Shown here in pieces: positions 45,865 through 61,543 of a stretch of DNA of 64,000 bases. Origin of the DNA: Oenococcus kitaharae. Lineage in GTDB: Bacteria > Bacillota > Bacilli > Lactobacillales > Lactobacillaceae. The notes under the pieces were generated by a model that did not search any database, had not been told where the DNA came from, and saw only the letters and a program-made list of their open reading frames with translations. The position numbers were made by a program, and so were the translations under genes. The stretch spans positions 186,001 through 250,000 of the forward strand of contig NZ_JANJQP010000003.1 in the NCBI RefSeq assembly GCF_025758695.1, given 5' to 3'. Numbering within the stretch: the first letter of the stretch is position 1; each line of letters starts with the position of its first letter.

Positions 45865-47145
45865 TCAATTGCTGGACTGTTCTGCCATTCTGCCATCTGG
45901 AAAATGTGAAATCGGAGCTAAGATAGAAAAGTCATTGCCAAAGCGTTTCATAGACTGAAAATTTTCAATCAGATCCTTAAACAATATATATCGCAGGTGA
46001 TCGTGCAGGTGATGATTATGCATATAGTGGGGACGCGAAAACTGGGCAATCACCATGTTCTCTCGCTTTTCTGGTGCCACAATATAGAGCATCATCTGAT
46101 TTTCATCGTCGGCTTGATCAAGATCGTCCATCCGATTCATGCCGGACATGATAGATGTTGATTTTTCAACTTCAAAAGCAGCAACTGGTTTATTTTCTTT
46201 TGAGAACCATATGACGTCAATCAGGCCAATTGTTTCCTGCAAACTGGCGGGGAGAGATTGAAAAGATTTCGGCAATACAGGTAGGGAGTAGTCTCCCAAT
46301 CTCATTCCTTTATACGTTCTGTTATGATCGTTGGAAGCAATCCACGAATGGTATCCGATATGATTGCCTATCTCCGCCAGAATGTACTGCATTTCCTGAT
46401 GAAGATTTTTGAGTTCTTGTTCTTCTATTTTCTCATCTATTTTCTTTTTAGTTCCGCCTTCTTGCTGTTTGATGATCATATCGGCATTCTCTCTGATCGC
46501 GTAATTACCTTTTCCGACATCAAATAGAAAACCTGAAATTGCCCCTAGATCTTTTGAGAATAGACCGCCAGCCTGGTTGAGTGCCATGATGCCGTCTCTT
46601 AATTTAAAATATTCGGACCATTTTCCTAATTTGATGTTTGAGTGCGTTAAGAGATTATACCCATCTTTGATGCTGGTATTAAAAGGAGGAAAAATACTGG
46701 GTTCTAAAAAATAGAGAATATTAGCCACTGATGGGCCAAGACCTTTTATATGCTGCTTATCAAGTTCTTCGATCGCAACTAGCATTTTGACTTCTTGATT
46801 AGTCTCAAGTACTTGGCTGAGCATATCCGCGAAAGCAACCTGATTACTTCTGTTCTCGTAAATATCAGGAATTCTCATTTTTGGTTTCCACATAAATGCA
46901 TGTTTGGCGCCTTTGAATATTTCCTGCTGTCCGCAAATAATGTCCATGACTTCTTCTAAAGCAGATCCATGCAAGTCTCTAGGAAAACTACCATCTGCAA
47001 TGGTTTTGACTATTTTTCGAACACCTTTTTTGACTTGGTTGAAGGCCTTTTGACGATTTTCGTTGTTGATATACCAGCTTTGATACAGAAGTTTCGGATT
47101 GTGCATATATTGATCCATTGTATCTTTGAGATAAGTTGTGTCCAT
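45865..47145 (-). CDS. Nuclease-like protein with HhH segment and PD-(D/E)XK-like C-terminus
   Basis: A 426-residue protein of no named family that I can recall. Residues 110-150 contain a helix-hairpin-helix-type segment (IKGLGPSVANILYFLEPS) followed by FPPFNTSIKDG, as in DNA glycosylase-like folds. A charged coiled stretch lies near residues 225-250. Residues 300-380 contain IDVIWF, then AAFEVEKSTSIMSG and NRMDDLDQ, which resemble the Asp and Glu-x-Glu/Lys core of restriction-type nucleases. A DNA-targeting defence or repair role is inferred. It stands alone between tRNA-Arg(CCT) and an EIIC gene, with GGAAGAGG before the ATG and a more A/T-rich look than its neighbours. Confidence 0.6.
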   Translation of the reverse strand: MDTTYLKDTMDQYMHNPKLLYQSWYINNENRQKAFNQVKKGVRKIVKTIADGSFPRDLHGSALEEVMDIICGQQEIFKGAKHAFMWKPKMRIPDIYENRSNQVAFADMLSQVLETNQEVKMLVAIEELDKQHIKGLGPSVANILYFLEPSIFPPFNTSIKDGYNLLTHSNIKLGKWSEYFKLRDGIMALNQAGGLFSKDLGAISGFLFDVGKGNYAIRENADMIIKQQEGGTKKKIDEKIEEQELKNLHQEMQYILAEIGNHIGYHSWIASNDHNRTYKGMRLGDYSLPVLPKSFQSLPASLQETIGLIDVIWFSKENKPVAAFEVEKSTSIMSGMNRMDDLDQADDENQMMLYIVAPEKRENMVIAQFSRPHYMHNHHLHDHLRYILFKDLIENFQSMKRFGNDFSILAPISHFPDGRMAEQSSN

Positions 47146-47415
47146 GTTTTCCTCTTCCTAGTATTACCTTTTTACATATTGGATAAGCCTCACACAAATA
47201 GGTAATTGAAAAATCAGCTGCATCTACATGTAAGTCTTTAATTAGTTTATCCAAAATTTGTGTTACCCACAGATTTTTCTTGATTTTCTAGTTCCTATAA
47301 GCCTTGTGGATCGCAGAGAGCAGGGCAAGCGGAATTGCTTTAAAATATGTTGTTCATATACTTCACAAGCATTTGTGAGTAAAATAACATTGAAGGATTA
47401 AAGGAAGGATAGTAG
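47146..47415. other. A/T-rich intergenic gap upstream of the nuclease-like gene
   Basis: No gene is called. A minus-strand frame from 47254 gives about 33 plausible residues before it runs into the nuclease-like gene in another frame and is not supported. No copy of the tRNA-Arg end was seen here that could serve as an attachment-site repeat. Confidence 0.4.
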
Positions 47416-48594
47416 ATGAGTGGGAAAGAAAGTAGCCCGGTGGCTGTTTTTTCTGGTGCCAAATCGGATTTACGCGGTTTTGGTGTCAAGATATTAACAG
47501 GATCGGCACAAGGAATTTTAATTGGTGTTTTACCAAGCGCTGTGATGCGCTATATTTTGCAGTATTCAGGTTTATTGCAGACCCATGCTGGCGCAAATTT
47601 TAACGCAATTCTGAACTTGTTTATGGTGTTTATTCCATTTTTGATTGGTATGGCAATTGCCTTCCAATTCAAAATGAATGCCCTAAGCACAGGTGTTATC
47701 GGAATTGCTGTGGCAGCCTCTTCCGGGTCGATTCGTTGGATTGCAGTTCATAGTTATTTGTCACCATTGGCTAAAGCAGCCAAAGCGGCACCTTTAACTG
47801 GTACATTTTATCAAGCACAAGGTGCTGGGGATGTTATTAATGCGATGGCTGTGTCTGCGATTGCAGTTTTGGTAACTTGGCTGGTTGCAAGGTATTTGAA
47901 GGGCTTTGGCTCAGTTGCCATTATCTTGGGGCCGATTGTGATTGGCGGAGGAGTTGGTTTAATCGGTACGATGATTGCACCTTATGTTGCTGATATTACG
48001 ACTTGGATTGGTGATATTGTTCGCTGGGCTTTTGATCAGCAGCCATTTATCATGGCGCCTTTGGTTGCGGCTCTGTTTGCTATGATTATTGTGACCCCTG
48101 TCTCAACAGTGGGTATCGCCTTAGCGATCAATTTGAACCAAATGGGATCTGGTGCAGCTGCCATGGGTGTTGTTGCAACGACTGTGGTTTTGATGATTAA
48201 TTCTTGGTTTGTCAATAAAAAAGGTGTGACTGTCGCAATTTTTTTGGGTGCGATGAAGGGCATGATGCCGTCAGTCTTCAAAAAGCCGATTACATTAATT
48301 GCCTTTGCACTTTCTGGGGCAATTTCAGGCCTAGCAGTTGCCTTGTTTAATATTCAAGGAACCTCGACAACGGCCGGATTTGGCTGGATTGGTATGGTCT
48401 CGCCCATCCAATCATTTGTGAATAATAATGCTGAAAGAGCTGATACGGCCAACTATATCAGCAATTACATCAATCCGTTTCTGGCTTTGATTGTCTGGTT
48501 TGTGGTCCCTGTAATTGTTGGCTTCTTAGTGGATTTCCTGTTTAGAAAAGTTCTGAAACTTTATCATGCAACAGATTTTCAGCAAGAGTTATAG
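47416..48594 (+). CDS. PTS EIIC_2-family membrane protein, paralog 2
   Basis: A 392-residue polytopic protein homologous to the gene at 12469-13503. Shared segments include GVLPSAVMRYI versus TLIPSAVLGSL, AGDVINAMAVSAIAV versus TGDIINIGVTLVIAV, PFIMAPLVAALFAMIIVTPVS versus PLVMAPLMGLIFAVLILSPIS, and the following SxGIA(L/I)AI with Gly-rich GSGAA. It is longer at the N-terminus and in the middle loop. No IIA or IIB gene is adjacent. GGAAGGA precedes the ATG. Confidence 0.78.
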   Translation: MSGKESSPVAVFSGAKSDLRGFGVKILTGSAQGILIGVLPSAVMRYILQYSGLLQTHAGANFNAILNLFMVFIPFLIGMAIAFQFKMNALSTGVIGIAVAASSGSIRWIAVHSYLSPLAKAAKAAPLTGTFYQAQGAGDVINAMAVSAIAVLVTWLVARYLKGFGSVAIILGPIVIGGGVGLIGTMIAPYVADITTWIGDIVRWAFDQQPFIMAPLVAALFAMIIVTPVSTVGIALAINLNQMGSGAAAMGVVATTVVLMINSWFVNKKGVTVAIFLGAMKGMMPSVFKKPITLIAFALSGAISGLAVALFNIQGTSTTAGFGWIGMVSPIQSFVNNNAERADTANYISNYINPFLALIVWFVVPVIVGFLVDFLFRKVLKLYHATDFQQEL

Positions 48595-48608
48595 TAGGAA
48601 CTTTGTGA

Positions 48609-49646
<1,038 letters not shown>

Positions 49647-49670
49647 AAGATACAAACAGCTGTTTTCTGA

Positions 49671-49697
49671 AAATCCGCTTAAACGCGGATTTTTTTA
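49671..49697 (+). terminator. Terminator after ldhD
   Basis: AAATCCGC/GCGGATTT stem, TTAAAC loop, T run. Confidence 0.9.
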
Positions 49698-49773
49698 TTT
49701 AATTGTTTATTAGACTTAATCTTTAAATAGTCTTGGCTATGTAGACTTATTATTTGAAGGTTATCACTCCGCT

Positions 49774-50448
49774 ATGAAGCGTTTGCTAAAATATTTTAAA
49801 TTATTTTTCTTTCGAATCGGTCAATTTGTGAAAGGAAACAAAAAAATACATCTGATTTTGTTTTTTCGTCTTGGTCTTGTTCTCATGGTCTTTACGACTT
49901 CTTTTGTACTAACTTATTATGTATCGGTTCAGCAGCATCTGCCTGGCAGGCATGCAATCTCTAAAAAGGAAAAAGAAGTCCTGTCGCAGCAGCGTTTTAT
50001 TGATCGTGTCGCACCTTATATTCAAAAACGGCAGCAAGAGGAACATATCCTGTCATCTATTACCATTGCTCAGATGATCTTAGAATCTGATTGGGGGAAA
50101 AGCCGATTAGCTGCGCAATACCATAATTATTTTGGTGTCAAAAGCTGGTCTTCAGATCCTAAAAAAAGTGTCAATCTCCAGACGCGAGAGTTCAGCGGCA
50201 ATAAGTGGGTAACTGTGACCGGTCGTTTTTCTGTTTACAAAAATTGGCAGGAATCTGTCCGCCAGCATAATCGGTTATTCCTCAGAGGGACCAGTTGGAA
50301 TAAAAATCAATATCAAGATGTTTTGAAAGCTGAAAATTACCATCAGGCCGCACGAGCTTTGGTCAAAAATGCCTATGCAACCGATCCAGGCTATGCGGAC
50401 AAATTGATTACTCTGATTGTGAGATATCATTTGGATATCTACGATTGA
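49774..50448 (+). CDS. Mannosyl-glycoprotein endo-beta-N-acetylglucosaminidase domain protein (GH73)
   Basis: A 224-residue protein: a basic N-terminus, a membrane helix near residues 28-50, and a GH73 domain from about residue 75. SSITIAQMILESDWGKSRLA contains the catalytic Glu; YHNYFGVK and FSVYKNWQESVRQHNRLF are family landmarks. It hydrolyses the GlcNAc-MurNAc bond of peptidoglycan. The N-terminal helix may act as an anchor or an uncleaved signal. No ribosome site with normal spacing is visible. Confidence 0.88.
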   Translation: MKRLLKYFKLFFFRIGQFVKGNKKIHLILFFRLGLVLMVFTTSFVLTYYVSVQQHLPGRHAISKKEKEVLSQQRFIDRVAPYIQKRQQEEHILSSITIAQMILESDWGKSRLAAQYHNYFGVKSWSSDPKKSVNLQTREFSGNKWVTVTGRFSVYKNWQESVRQHNRLFLRGTSWNKNQYQDVLKAENYHQAARALVKNAYATDPGYADKLITLIVRYHLDIYD

Positions 50449-50518
50449 GCTTTTTAATCCATTAATTTTCACACAGCGACTTTGTCTGAATAGAGAAAAT
50501 TATTTGAAAATTCAATGT

Positions 50519-50531
50519 TAAAATAATTTGA
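50519..50531 (+). promoter_or_regulatory. -10 box of a probable leaderless pcrA promoter (GTG start)
   Basis: TAAAAT (50519-50524), then seven bases, then GTG. No ribosome site. Confidence 0.55.
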
Positions 50532-55993
<5,462 letters not shown>

Positions 55994-55997
<4 letters not shown>

Positions 55998-56022
55998 TAT
56001 ATCCTCACGGGCAAGTTATAAT
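55994..56022 (+). promoter_or_regulatory. Promoter of the rimP-nusA-infB operon
   Basis: TTGATA (55994-55999), 17-base spacer, TATAAT (56017-56022). The -35 box overlaps the end of the CamS gene. Confidence 0.8.
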
Positions 56023-56034
56023 AGACGTAACTTG

Positions 56035-56077
56035 ATTTACTGAAGTAAATGAGTTGGCATCTGCCAGCTCATTTTTT
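56035..56077 (+). terminator. Leader hairpins with an intrinsic terminator before rimP
   Basis: ATTTAC/GTAAAT (loop TGAA, 56035-56050) is followed by GAGTTGGCA/TGCCAGCTC (56051-56070) and ATTTTTT. The T run ends directly before the ATG at 56078. The hairpin lies between the operon promoter and rimP, so it can act as an attenuator. Confidence 0.8.
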
Positions 56078-56098
56078 ATGGGTCAAGCCAATTCGAAA

Positions 56099-56569
56099 AT
56101 GAATTCAAAACAACTAGAAACAATTAAAGAACGCATCAGCCCAATTGTCAAAAAACGTGAGTTGATGTTGTGGGATGTTAGTTTCTTTGGTGCTGCCTCA
56201 CCGGTATTAACGATTTTAATTGACCGTCAAGATAAGACACCGATTACAATGAATGAAATTTCCGAGATCACGCCTTTTATCAGTGAAGCAATGGATCAAA
56301 TTGAACCTGATCCGTTTCCAGACCACTATAATCTGGATATCTCCTCTCCGGGAATTGACCGCACGATTAAAAGTAATGACCAATTAGCTTGGGCTGTCAG
56401 TGAACCAGTCAAGATCAATTTTTTTGAAAAAATTGATGGCCAGAAGAACGCTGAAGGTATTTTACTCGACTACTCAGATTCTTATATTGAGCTAAAAAAT
56501 TCAGCAGAACAAATTGAAGATTTTCCGAGAGACAAAATTACAAAAATCTCGTTAAACCAGGAGGTATAA
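56099..56569 (+). CDS. rimP: Ribosome maturation factor RimP
   Basis: A 156-residue 30S assembly factor; the start MNSKQLETIKERI, the segment LMLWDVSFFG and the pattern YNLDISSPGIDR are typical. It ends just before nusA. The start is uncertain. An in-frame ATG at 56078 sits directly after the leader terminator's T run, and a TTG at 56054 lies inside that hairpin. The ATG at 56099 gives the normal family length. None has a good ribosome site. Confidence 0.88.
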   Translation: MNSKQLETIKERISPIVKKRELMLWDVSFFGAASPVLTILIDRQDKTPITMNEISEITPFISEAMDQIEPDPFPDHYNLDISSPGIDRTIKSNDQLAWAVSEPVKINFFEKIDGQKNAEGILLDYSDSYIELKNSAEQIEDFPRDKITKISLNQEV

Positions 56570-56571
56570 AC

Positions 56572-57990
56572 ATGGCATCAGATTATAGAAAAGAATTATT
56601 TTCTGCTTTGCAGGCACTGCAAGCTGAAAAGGGAATTAGTGAAGAAGATGCAATTGCTTCTTTAAAAGATACGCTGGTAACGGCTTATAAAAAGAATTTT
56701 GAAGGCGAGACTAATGTTGAAGTTGATGTTGACCCTGAAAAACAAGAATTCAATCTTTTGCAGATTAAAGAAGTCGTTGCTGATGGCGACATGATCGACC
56801 CTTATTCAGAAATTTATCTAAAAGATGCACGTGAGATTAATTCAGCATATGAGGTCGGTGACCAGATCAAATTTGAAATCAATCCACGCAACTTTGGACG
56901 TTTGGCTGCACAATCCGGCAAAAATAAATCAACGCAATTAATTCGTGAGAAAGAAAAAGAAGCGATTCATGCACGGTATGAAGGCTTCGAACACGAAATT
57001 GTTTCTGCACGTGTTGCGCGTGAAGACCAGCGTTTTTTGTGGGTAACGATGCCTGATGGCCAAGAAGCGGCTATGGGCGAAAAGGATCGTATTCCAGGCG
57101 AAACTTATAAAGTCGGCGATCCGATCAAGGTTTTGATCAACCGCGTTGAGGATTCAGCCACTCGCGGACCTCAAATATATGTATCACGAACTAGTCCTGA
57201 ATTGGTAAAGCGTTTGTTCGAACAGGAAGTTCCGGAAGTTTATGACGGTGTCGTCGTGATTGAATCTATTGCTCGTGAAGCCGGTGATCGTTCGAAAGTT
57301 GCCGTCCGTACGACTGATCCTAATCTGGACCCTGTCGGGACTTTGGTTGGCCCGCGCGGTTCTCGTGTCCAAGCGGTTGTTAATGAGCTCCACGGGGAAA
57401 ATATGGACATTGTGGAGTGGGTTGAAGATGAGGCACAGTATATTGCTAATGCTTTGAACCCCGCTGAAGTTGTGGACGTTATCTTTAATCCTGACAATGA
57501 CAATGAGGTAACTGTGATTGTGCCTGATTATCAATTAAGTCTGGCTATTGGAAAACGTGGCCAAAATGCACGTTTAGCAGCTAAATTAACCAAATTCAAG
57601 ATTGATATCAAATCAGAGACACAGGCAGAGAACGATCCTCAGCTGCAGGCTATTTTGGAAGAATCCGCTAAATATGCCGATGAAGATGATGAATCAGTTG
57701 ATGAAAATGATGCTGGTGATTTAGAAGATGAGACAGAATATGCTGATGCAGGTGATTATTTCGTCTCAAATGATGAAGATGGCCAAAGTGAAGATGCGGA
57801 CGATAGTGCCGACGCCGCGCCAGTAGATGGCACTGATTCAGATAAGGCTGCAGCTGCCGCGAAAAAAGACATGAGTGCCAAAGAGACCAAAGAGGCACAG
57901 GATGAATTCGCAGCTGCTTTGAATAATGTTGATTTTGACGCGGTTTTGGAAGAAAAAGAGGGCGAAGAAAAGAAGGACGAGGATAAGTAA
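56572..57990 (+). CDS. nusA: Transcription termination/antitermination factor NusA
   Basis: A 472-residue NusA. It has an N-terminal polymerase-binding domain (residues 1-125), an S1 domain around 130-200 and two KH domains around 230-345 (LVGPRGSRVQAVVNEL and SLAIGKRGQNARLAAKL). A long acidic tail runs from about residue 355, rich in Asp/Glu and then Ala. The tail is longer than in B. subtilis NusA (about 370 residues). It regulates pausing and may bind the leader of its own operon. AGGAGGT precedes the ATG, two bases after rimP. Confidence 0.95.
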   Translation: MASDYRKELFSALQALQAEKGISEEDAIASLKDTLVTAYKKNFEGETNVEVDVDPEKQEFNLLQIKEVVADGDMIDPYSEIYLKDAREINSAYEVGDQIKFEINPRNFGRLAAQSGKNKSTQLIREKEKEAIHARYEGFEHEIVSARVAREDQRFLWVTMPDGQEAAMGEKDRIPGETYKVGDPIKVLINRVEDSATRGPQIYVSRTSPELVKRLFEQEVPEVYDGVVVIESIAREAGDRSKVAVRTTDPNLDPVGTLVGPRGSRVQAVVNELHGENMDIVEWVEDEAQYIANALNPAEVVDVIFNPDNDNEVTVIVPDYQLSLAIGKRGQNARLAAKLTKFKIDIKSETQAENDPQLQAILEESAKYADEDDESVDENDAGDLEDETEYADAGDYFVSNDEDGQSEDADDSADAAPVDGTDSDKAAAAAKKDMSAKETKEAQDEFAAALNNVDFDAVLEEKEGEEKKDEDK

Positions 57991-58000
57991 TTAGTTTTTA

Positions 58001-58342
58001 ATGGCAAAAAATAAGACACAATTCCGCAAGCGCAAAATTCCGATGCGTCAAGACGTTGTCAGTGGCCAAATGCTGCCTAAAAAAGATCTTTTGAGAATTG
58101 TTAAAGCTGATGATAAACTTTTGCATCTTGATCCCAGCGGCAAAGTCAATGGTCACGGCGCCTATATCAGCGTAGATGTTACACTAGCTAAGAAGGCAAA
58201 AACGGAAAAAATTCTTGACACTGTCTTCGAGATGTCTGTGCCGGATGATTTTTATGACCAGCTAATCGACTGGGTAGATCATCAGCAAGCCAGAAAGGAA
58301 CTTTTCAGTCACGAACAAATTATTAAAGCAAAAAATTCTTAA
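58001..58342 (+). CDS. YlxR family RNA-binding protein
   Basis: A 113-residue YlxR/DUF448 protein. RKIPMRQDVVSGQMLPKKDLLRIV and DPSGKVNGHGAYISVD are the family core. YlxR-type proteins have been linked to RNase P RNA binding. It lies ten bases after nusA and its stop overlaps the putative ylxQ start. Its C-terminus is longer than in some homologs. Confidence 0.88.
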   Translation: MAKNKTQFRKRKIPMRQDVVSGQMLPKKDLLRIVKADDKLLHLDPSGKVNGHGAYISVDVTLAKKAKTEKILDTVFEMSVPDDFYDQLIDWVDHQQARKELFSHEQIIKAKNS

Positions 58343-58628
58343 TTATTTCGGCTTAGCGAGAAGAGCCGGACTGCTTGTGACTGGACAGGAATTAGTTGCA
58401 AAAGCCATTAAGAGGCAGAATATTGCTATCGCGATTATCGCTTCTGATGCAAGCGAAAACACAAAAAAAGATTTTAAAGATTTAATCCGAGGAAGAATTA
58501 CTATAGTTAATCAATTTTCAAGTACAGAAATCAGTCAAGCAATTGGAGAGCCCAGAAAAATTCTTGGCATTACTGATCTTGGCATAGCAAGAAAAATCAA
58601 AGAGTTATTAAAGGAGGTGACTTTATGA
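58335..58628 (+). CDS. YlxQ-type L7Ae/L30e-fold RNA-binding protein (probable AUU start)
   Basis: A predicted 97-residue L7Ae-fold protein whose conserved opening [20 protein letters not shown] is complete only if translation begins upstream of the GTG at 58377. In that frame a TAG at 58275 is the previous stop, and no ATG, GTG or TTG occurs between it and 58377. ATT at 58335 is the best start and overlaps the ylxR stop, which suggests termination-reinitiation. The GTG alternative gives 83 residues without helix 1. The stop overlaps the infB start. These proteins bind kink-turn or similar RNA. Confidence 0.7.
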   Translation: MLNYFGLARRAGLLVTGQELVAKAIKRQNIAIAIIASDASENTKKDFKDLIRGRITIVNQFSSTEISQAIGEPRKILGITDLGIARKIKELLKEVTL

Positions 58629-61135
58629 CTGAAGAAGAAAAGAAACGACGCCCATTGGTCCATCACATTCGAAAACAATCTGCTTCTCAATCTGAACTGC
58701 CAGCATCGCAGCGTCGGCATTCAGCAGGTCTTTCGAGTCGTGCACAAGGTGAGAGAAGAGGAGAATCAACCCAGAATTCGCCAGAGCCTCGTCAACGGCG
58801 CCGCGTTAGTTTTGAATCTAATACTGGCCGTCCAGCACCAAAAGATCATCGTCCTATTAGAGCGGGATCTGCTAGTGCGCCAACCGGTACTGGCAATAAT
58901 GATTCGCGTAATCAGCAGAGAAGACCGTTAAGCCAACGCCCACGGGGCAACGGCAGGCCAGCTTCTGTCAATAGCAATGCCAATGACCCGCTGCACCGCA
59001 CACATACACATAATCCTTTGCCCAATCAGCATCCCACGACCAATCAGCACAATAATCATCGCGGTGCGAACCGTCCGTTTAATGCGCAGAACAGCCAAAA
59101 TAGAAATAATAACACCCACAAACCGAATGCAGCGCAAAATGGCAGTGGCCGTTTTGGCGGCGCTTTAGCTTCTGGCAACAATTCGGCTCGAAATAATACA
59201 CGCCGTCGGAATCAGACAACACCAGGTACAACAGGTACGCATTTTGTTAGCGGTCCAGCAAGGGGCACGCAGAGGAAGTCTGAACCAAAAGGATCCAAGA
59301 AAGCACAGCGTATCGCAGCAGCAACGGCAGCGAGAAATCGTCAAAATGAGCGTAAGGAACAGCCGTTACCACAAGTTTTGGAATATCGTCTGGGCATGAA
59401 TGTTCAAGATATTGCCAAAATTATTCATCGTGATGTTACCGAAATTCTTAAGAAGCTCTTTTTGCTAGGTGTTGTCGTTAACCAAAATCAGAGCTTGGAT
59501 GCTGATACGATCGAATTGTTGGCTGCTGATTATGGTATTGAATCCAAGCAAAAAGAAGAAGTTGATGTTGCTGATATTGATCGCTTCTTTAATGAGGATG
59601 ATAATGATATCGATCCAGCTAAGCTAGTTCCCCGTGCGCCAATTGTCACAATTATGGGACATGTTGACCATGGTAAGACAACCCTGCTTGACTATTTGCG
59701 CCATACACATGTGACTGCAGGCGAAGCAGGCGGTATCACACAGCATATCGGTGCTTATCAGGCTCGATTGAATGATCGGCTGATCACATTCCTTGATACA
59801 CCTGGGCATGAAGCCTTCACGGAAATGCGTGCGCGTGGTGCTAATGTCACAGATATTACGGTTCTGGTTGTTGCTGCCGATGACGGTGTTATGCCCCAGA
59901 CGATTGAGGCGATTCACCATGCGCAAGCTGCGAAAACGCCAATCATTGTCGCAATCAATAAAATTGATATTCCAGGTGTCGACCCGCAAAATATTGTGAA
60001 TGAATTAATGGAATATGATTTAGTTCCAGAGGAATATGGGGGCAGCACGATTGAAGTGCCAATCTCAGCCAAAACAGGCGAGAATGTTGATAAACTTCTT
60101 GAGATGATTTTGCTGCAGGCTGATGTTATGGAATTGAAGTCGGATCCAACGGCCAAAGCGCGAGGCTCTGTTATCGAAGCTCGTCTGGACAAGGGTCGCG
60201 GCGCCGTTGCTACTTTGCTAATTCAGCAAGGCACCTTGAAGACTGGTGACCCAATTGTTGTTGGCAATACATTCGGACGTGTTCGGACGATGAACGACGC
60301 TTCGCATCACAATATTAAATCCGCGCTTCCAGCTACGCCGGTTGAAATTACCGGGCTGAATGAGGTGCCACAAGCCGGTGATCACTTTGTCGTGATGGAT
60401 TCTGAAAAAGAGGCTCGTGAAACGGGTGAATCTCGTGCAAAGGCTGCAATGGAAGAGGAACGTAACAACGGCACGGTTGTGACGCTGGATACCTTGTTCT
60501 CTACGATGGCTAAACAAGAGATGAAGACAGTTTCTTTGATTGTCAAAGCTGATGTGCAGGGATCTGTCGAAGCCCTAGCTTCTTCGCTTAAGAAGATTAA
60601 GGTCGAAGGCGTTCGAGTGGAAATTATCCATGCTGGCGTCGGTGCTATCAATGAATCTGATATTAATTTAGCCGAGGCTTCTGGTGCAATTATTATTGGC
60701 TTTAACGTTCGTCCGGTGGGTCAGGCCAAATCCGATGCAGAGCAGAAACATGTCGATGTTCGTCTATATAACGTGATTTATGATGCCATCAACGAAGTTG
60801 AGTCCGCTATGAAGGGCCAGCTGGAACCTGTCTATAAAGAAAAGAATCTGGGTTCGGTTGATGTTCGACAATTATTTCACTTTTCTAAGATCGGCACGAT
60901 TGCTGGCGGTATGGTGACTGACGGTGTTATCACGCGTGATGCTAAAATCCGCTTGGTTCGTGATGGCGTTGTTGTGTACGATGGCGTGCTTGCCTCACTC
61001 AAACACGAAAAAGATGATGCTAAAGAGGTCAAAAAAGGCTTTGAGCTTGGTTTGACGATTGCCAATTTCAACGATGAAAAGGTTGGCGATGTGGTCGAAG
61101 CCTACACAATGGAAGAGGTCAAGGCAAATGCCTAA
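58625..61135 (+). CDS. infB: Translation initiation factor IF-2
   Basis: An 836-residue GTPase that brings fMet-tRNA to the 30S subunit. Residues 1-245 are low-complexity, rich in Asn, Arg, His, Ser and Gln. The IF2_N module ([24 protein letters not shown]) is near residue 255. The GTPase domain has [14 protein letters not shown] near residue 346, [11 protein letters not shown] and NKIDIPG. Beta-barrel domain II, domain III and the C-terminal initiator-tRNA domain follow. AAAGGAGGTGA before the ATG is a near-perfect ribosome site. The ATG overlaps the ylxQ stop. Confidence 0.96.
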   Translation: MTEEEKKRRPLVHHIRKQSASQSELPASQRRHSAGLSSRAQGERRGESTQNSPEPRQRRRVSFESNTGRPAPKDHRPIRAGSASAPTGTGNNDSRNQQRRPLSQRPRGNGRPASVNSNANDPLHRTHTHNPLPNQHPTTNQHNNHRGANRPFNAQNSQNRNNNTHKPNAAQNGSGRFGGALASGNNSARNNTRRRNQTTPGTTGTHFVSGPARGTQRKSEPKGSKKAQRIAAATAARNRQNERKEQPLPQVLEYRLGMNVQDIAKIIHRDVTEILKKLFLLGVVVNQNQSLDADTIELLAADYGIESKQKEEVDVADIDRFFNEDDNDIDPAKLVPRAPIVTIMGHVDHGKTTLLDYLRHTHVTAGEAGGITQHIGAYQARLNDRLITFLDTPGHEAFTEMRARGANVTDITVLVVAADDGVMPQTIEAIHHAQAAKTPIIVAINKIDIPGVDPQNIVNELMEYDLVPEEYGGSTIEVPISAKTGENVDKLLEMILLQADVMELKSDPTAKARGSVIEARLDKGRGAVATLLIQQGTLKTGDPIVVGNTFGRVRTMNDASHHNIKSALPATPVEITGLNEVPQAGDHFVVMDSEKEARETGESRAKAAMEEERNNGTVVTLDTLFSTMAKQEMKTVSLIVKADVQGSVEALASSLKKIKVEGVRVEIIHAGVGAINESDINLAEASGAIIIGFNVRPVGQAKSDAEQKHVDVRLYNVIYDAINEVESAMKGQLEPVYKEKNLGSVDVRQLFHFSKIGTIAGGMVTDGVITRDAKIRLVRDGVVVYDGVLASLKHEKDDAKEVKKGFELGLTIANFNDEKVGDVVEAYTMEEVKANA

Positions 61136-61493
61136 ACGTGAGAAATCACCGCGGCTCCTGCGTGTAGAAGGAACAATCCAGCGTGATTTGGGTCAGATCC
61201 TTGTCAAACAGGTCTCTGATCCCAGATTAGATGATGTCACGATTACTGGTATTGATATGACGGCAGATTTTTCCATTGCCTATGTCTATTGGACCATTTA
61301 TTCCGATCTTGCTAGTTCTGGTCAAAAAGCAGCAGCTGGTTTAGAGGCTGCCAAGGGACTCATCAAGCGTGAATTGGCAAAGAAAATGACAACTTTTAAG
61401 ATCCCTGATTTGGTCTTTAAACGTGATAAAGCAATTGAATATGGCGACCATATTGAACAATTGATTGCTAAGTTAAATAAACAGTCTAAGTAA
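61128..61493 (+). CDS. rbfA: 30S ribosome-binding factor RbfA
   Basis: A 121-residue KH-type assembly factor: [17 protein letters not shown] and [25 protein letters not shown] are typical. It is needed for 16S rRNA 5'-end maturation and cold growth. The ATG at 61128 overlaps the infB stop; a longer frame from 61059 lies inside infB and is rejected. A strong terminator ends the operon. Confidence 0.94.
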   Translation: MPKREKSPRLLRVEGTIQRDLGQILVKQVSDPRLDDVTITGIDMTADFSIAYVYWTIYSDLASSGQKAAAGLEAAKGLIKRELAKKMTTFKIPDLVFKRDKAIEYGDHIEQLIAKLNKQSK

Positions 61494-61506
61494 ACTGATC
61501 AAAACG

Positions 61507-61536
61507 AAAACCGCAGGTGTTTGCCTGCGGTTTTTT
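61507..61536. terminator. Terminator after rbfA
   Basis: AAAACCGCAGG/CCTGCGGTTTTTT stem with a six-base loop between convergent genes. Confidence 0.93.
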
Positions 61537-61543
61537 GATTGCA

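Noticed and set aside
46988-47254. Minus-strand frame of 88 codons upstream of the nuclease-like gene
   Set aside because: Most of it overlaps the called gene in another frame; only about 33 residues are unique, there is no ribosome site or recognised family.
45662-47415. Integrative element at tRNA-Arg(CCT)
   Set aside because: No integrase and no repeated tRNA end were found in the window, so only a lone acquired gene is proposed.
49761-49773. Leaderless promoter before the GH73 gene
   Set aside because: The hexamer at the needed place (TTATCA) is too far from the -10 consensus to include it in the leaderless set.
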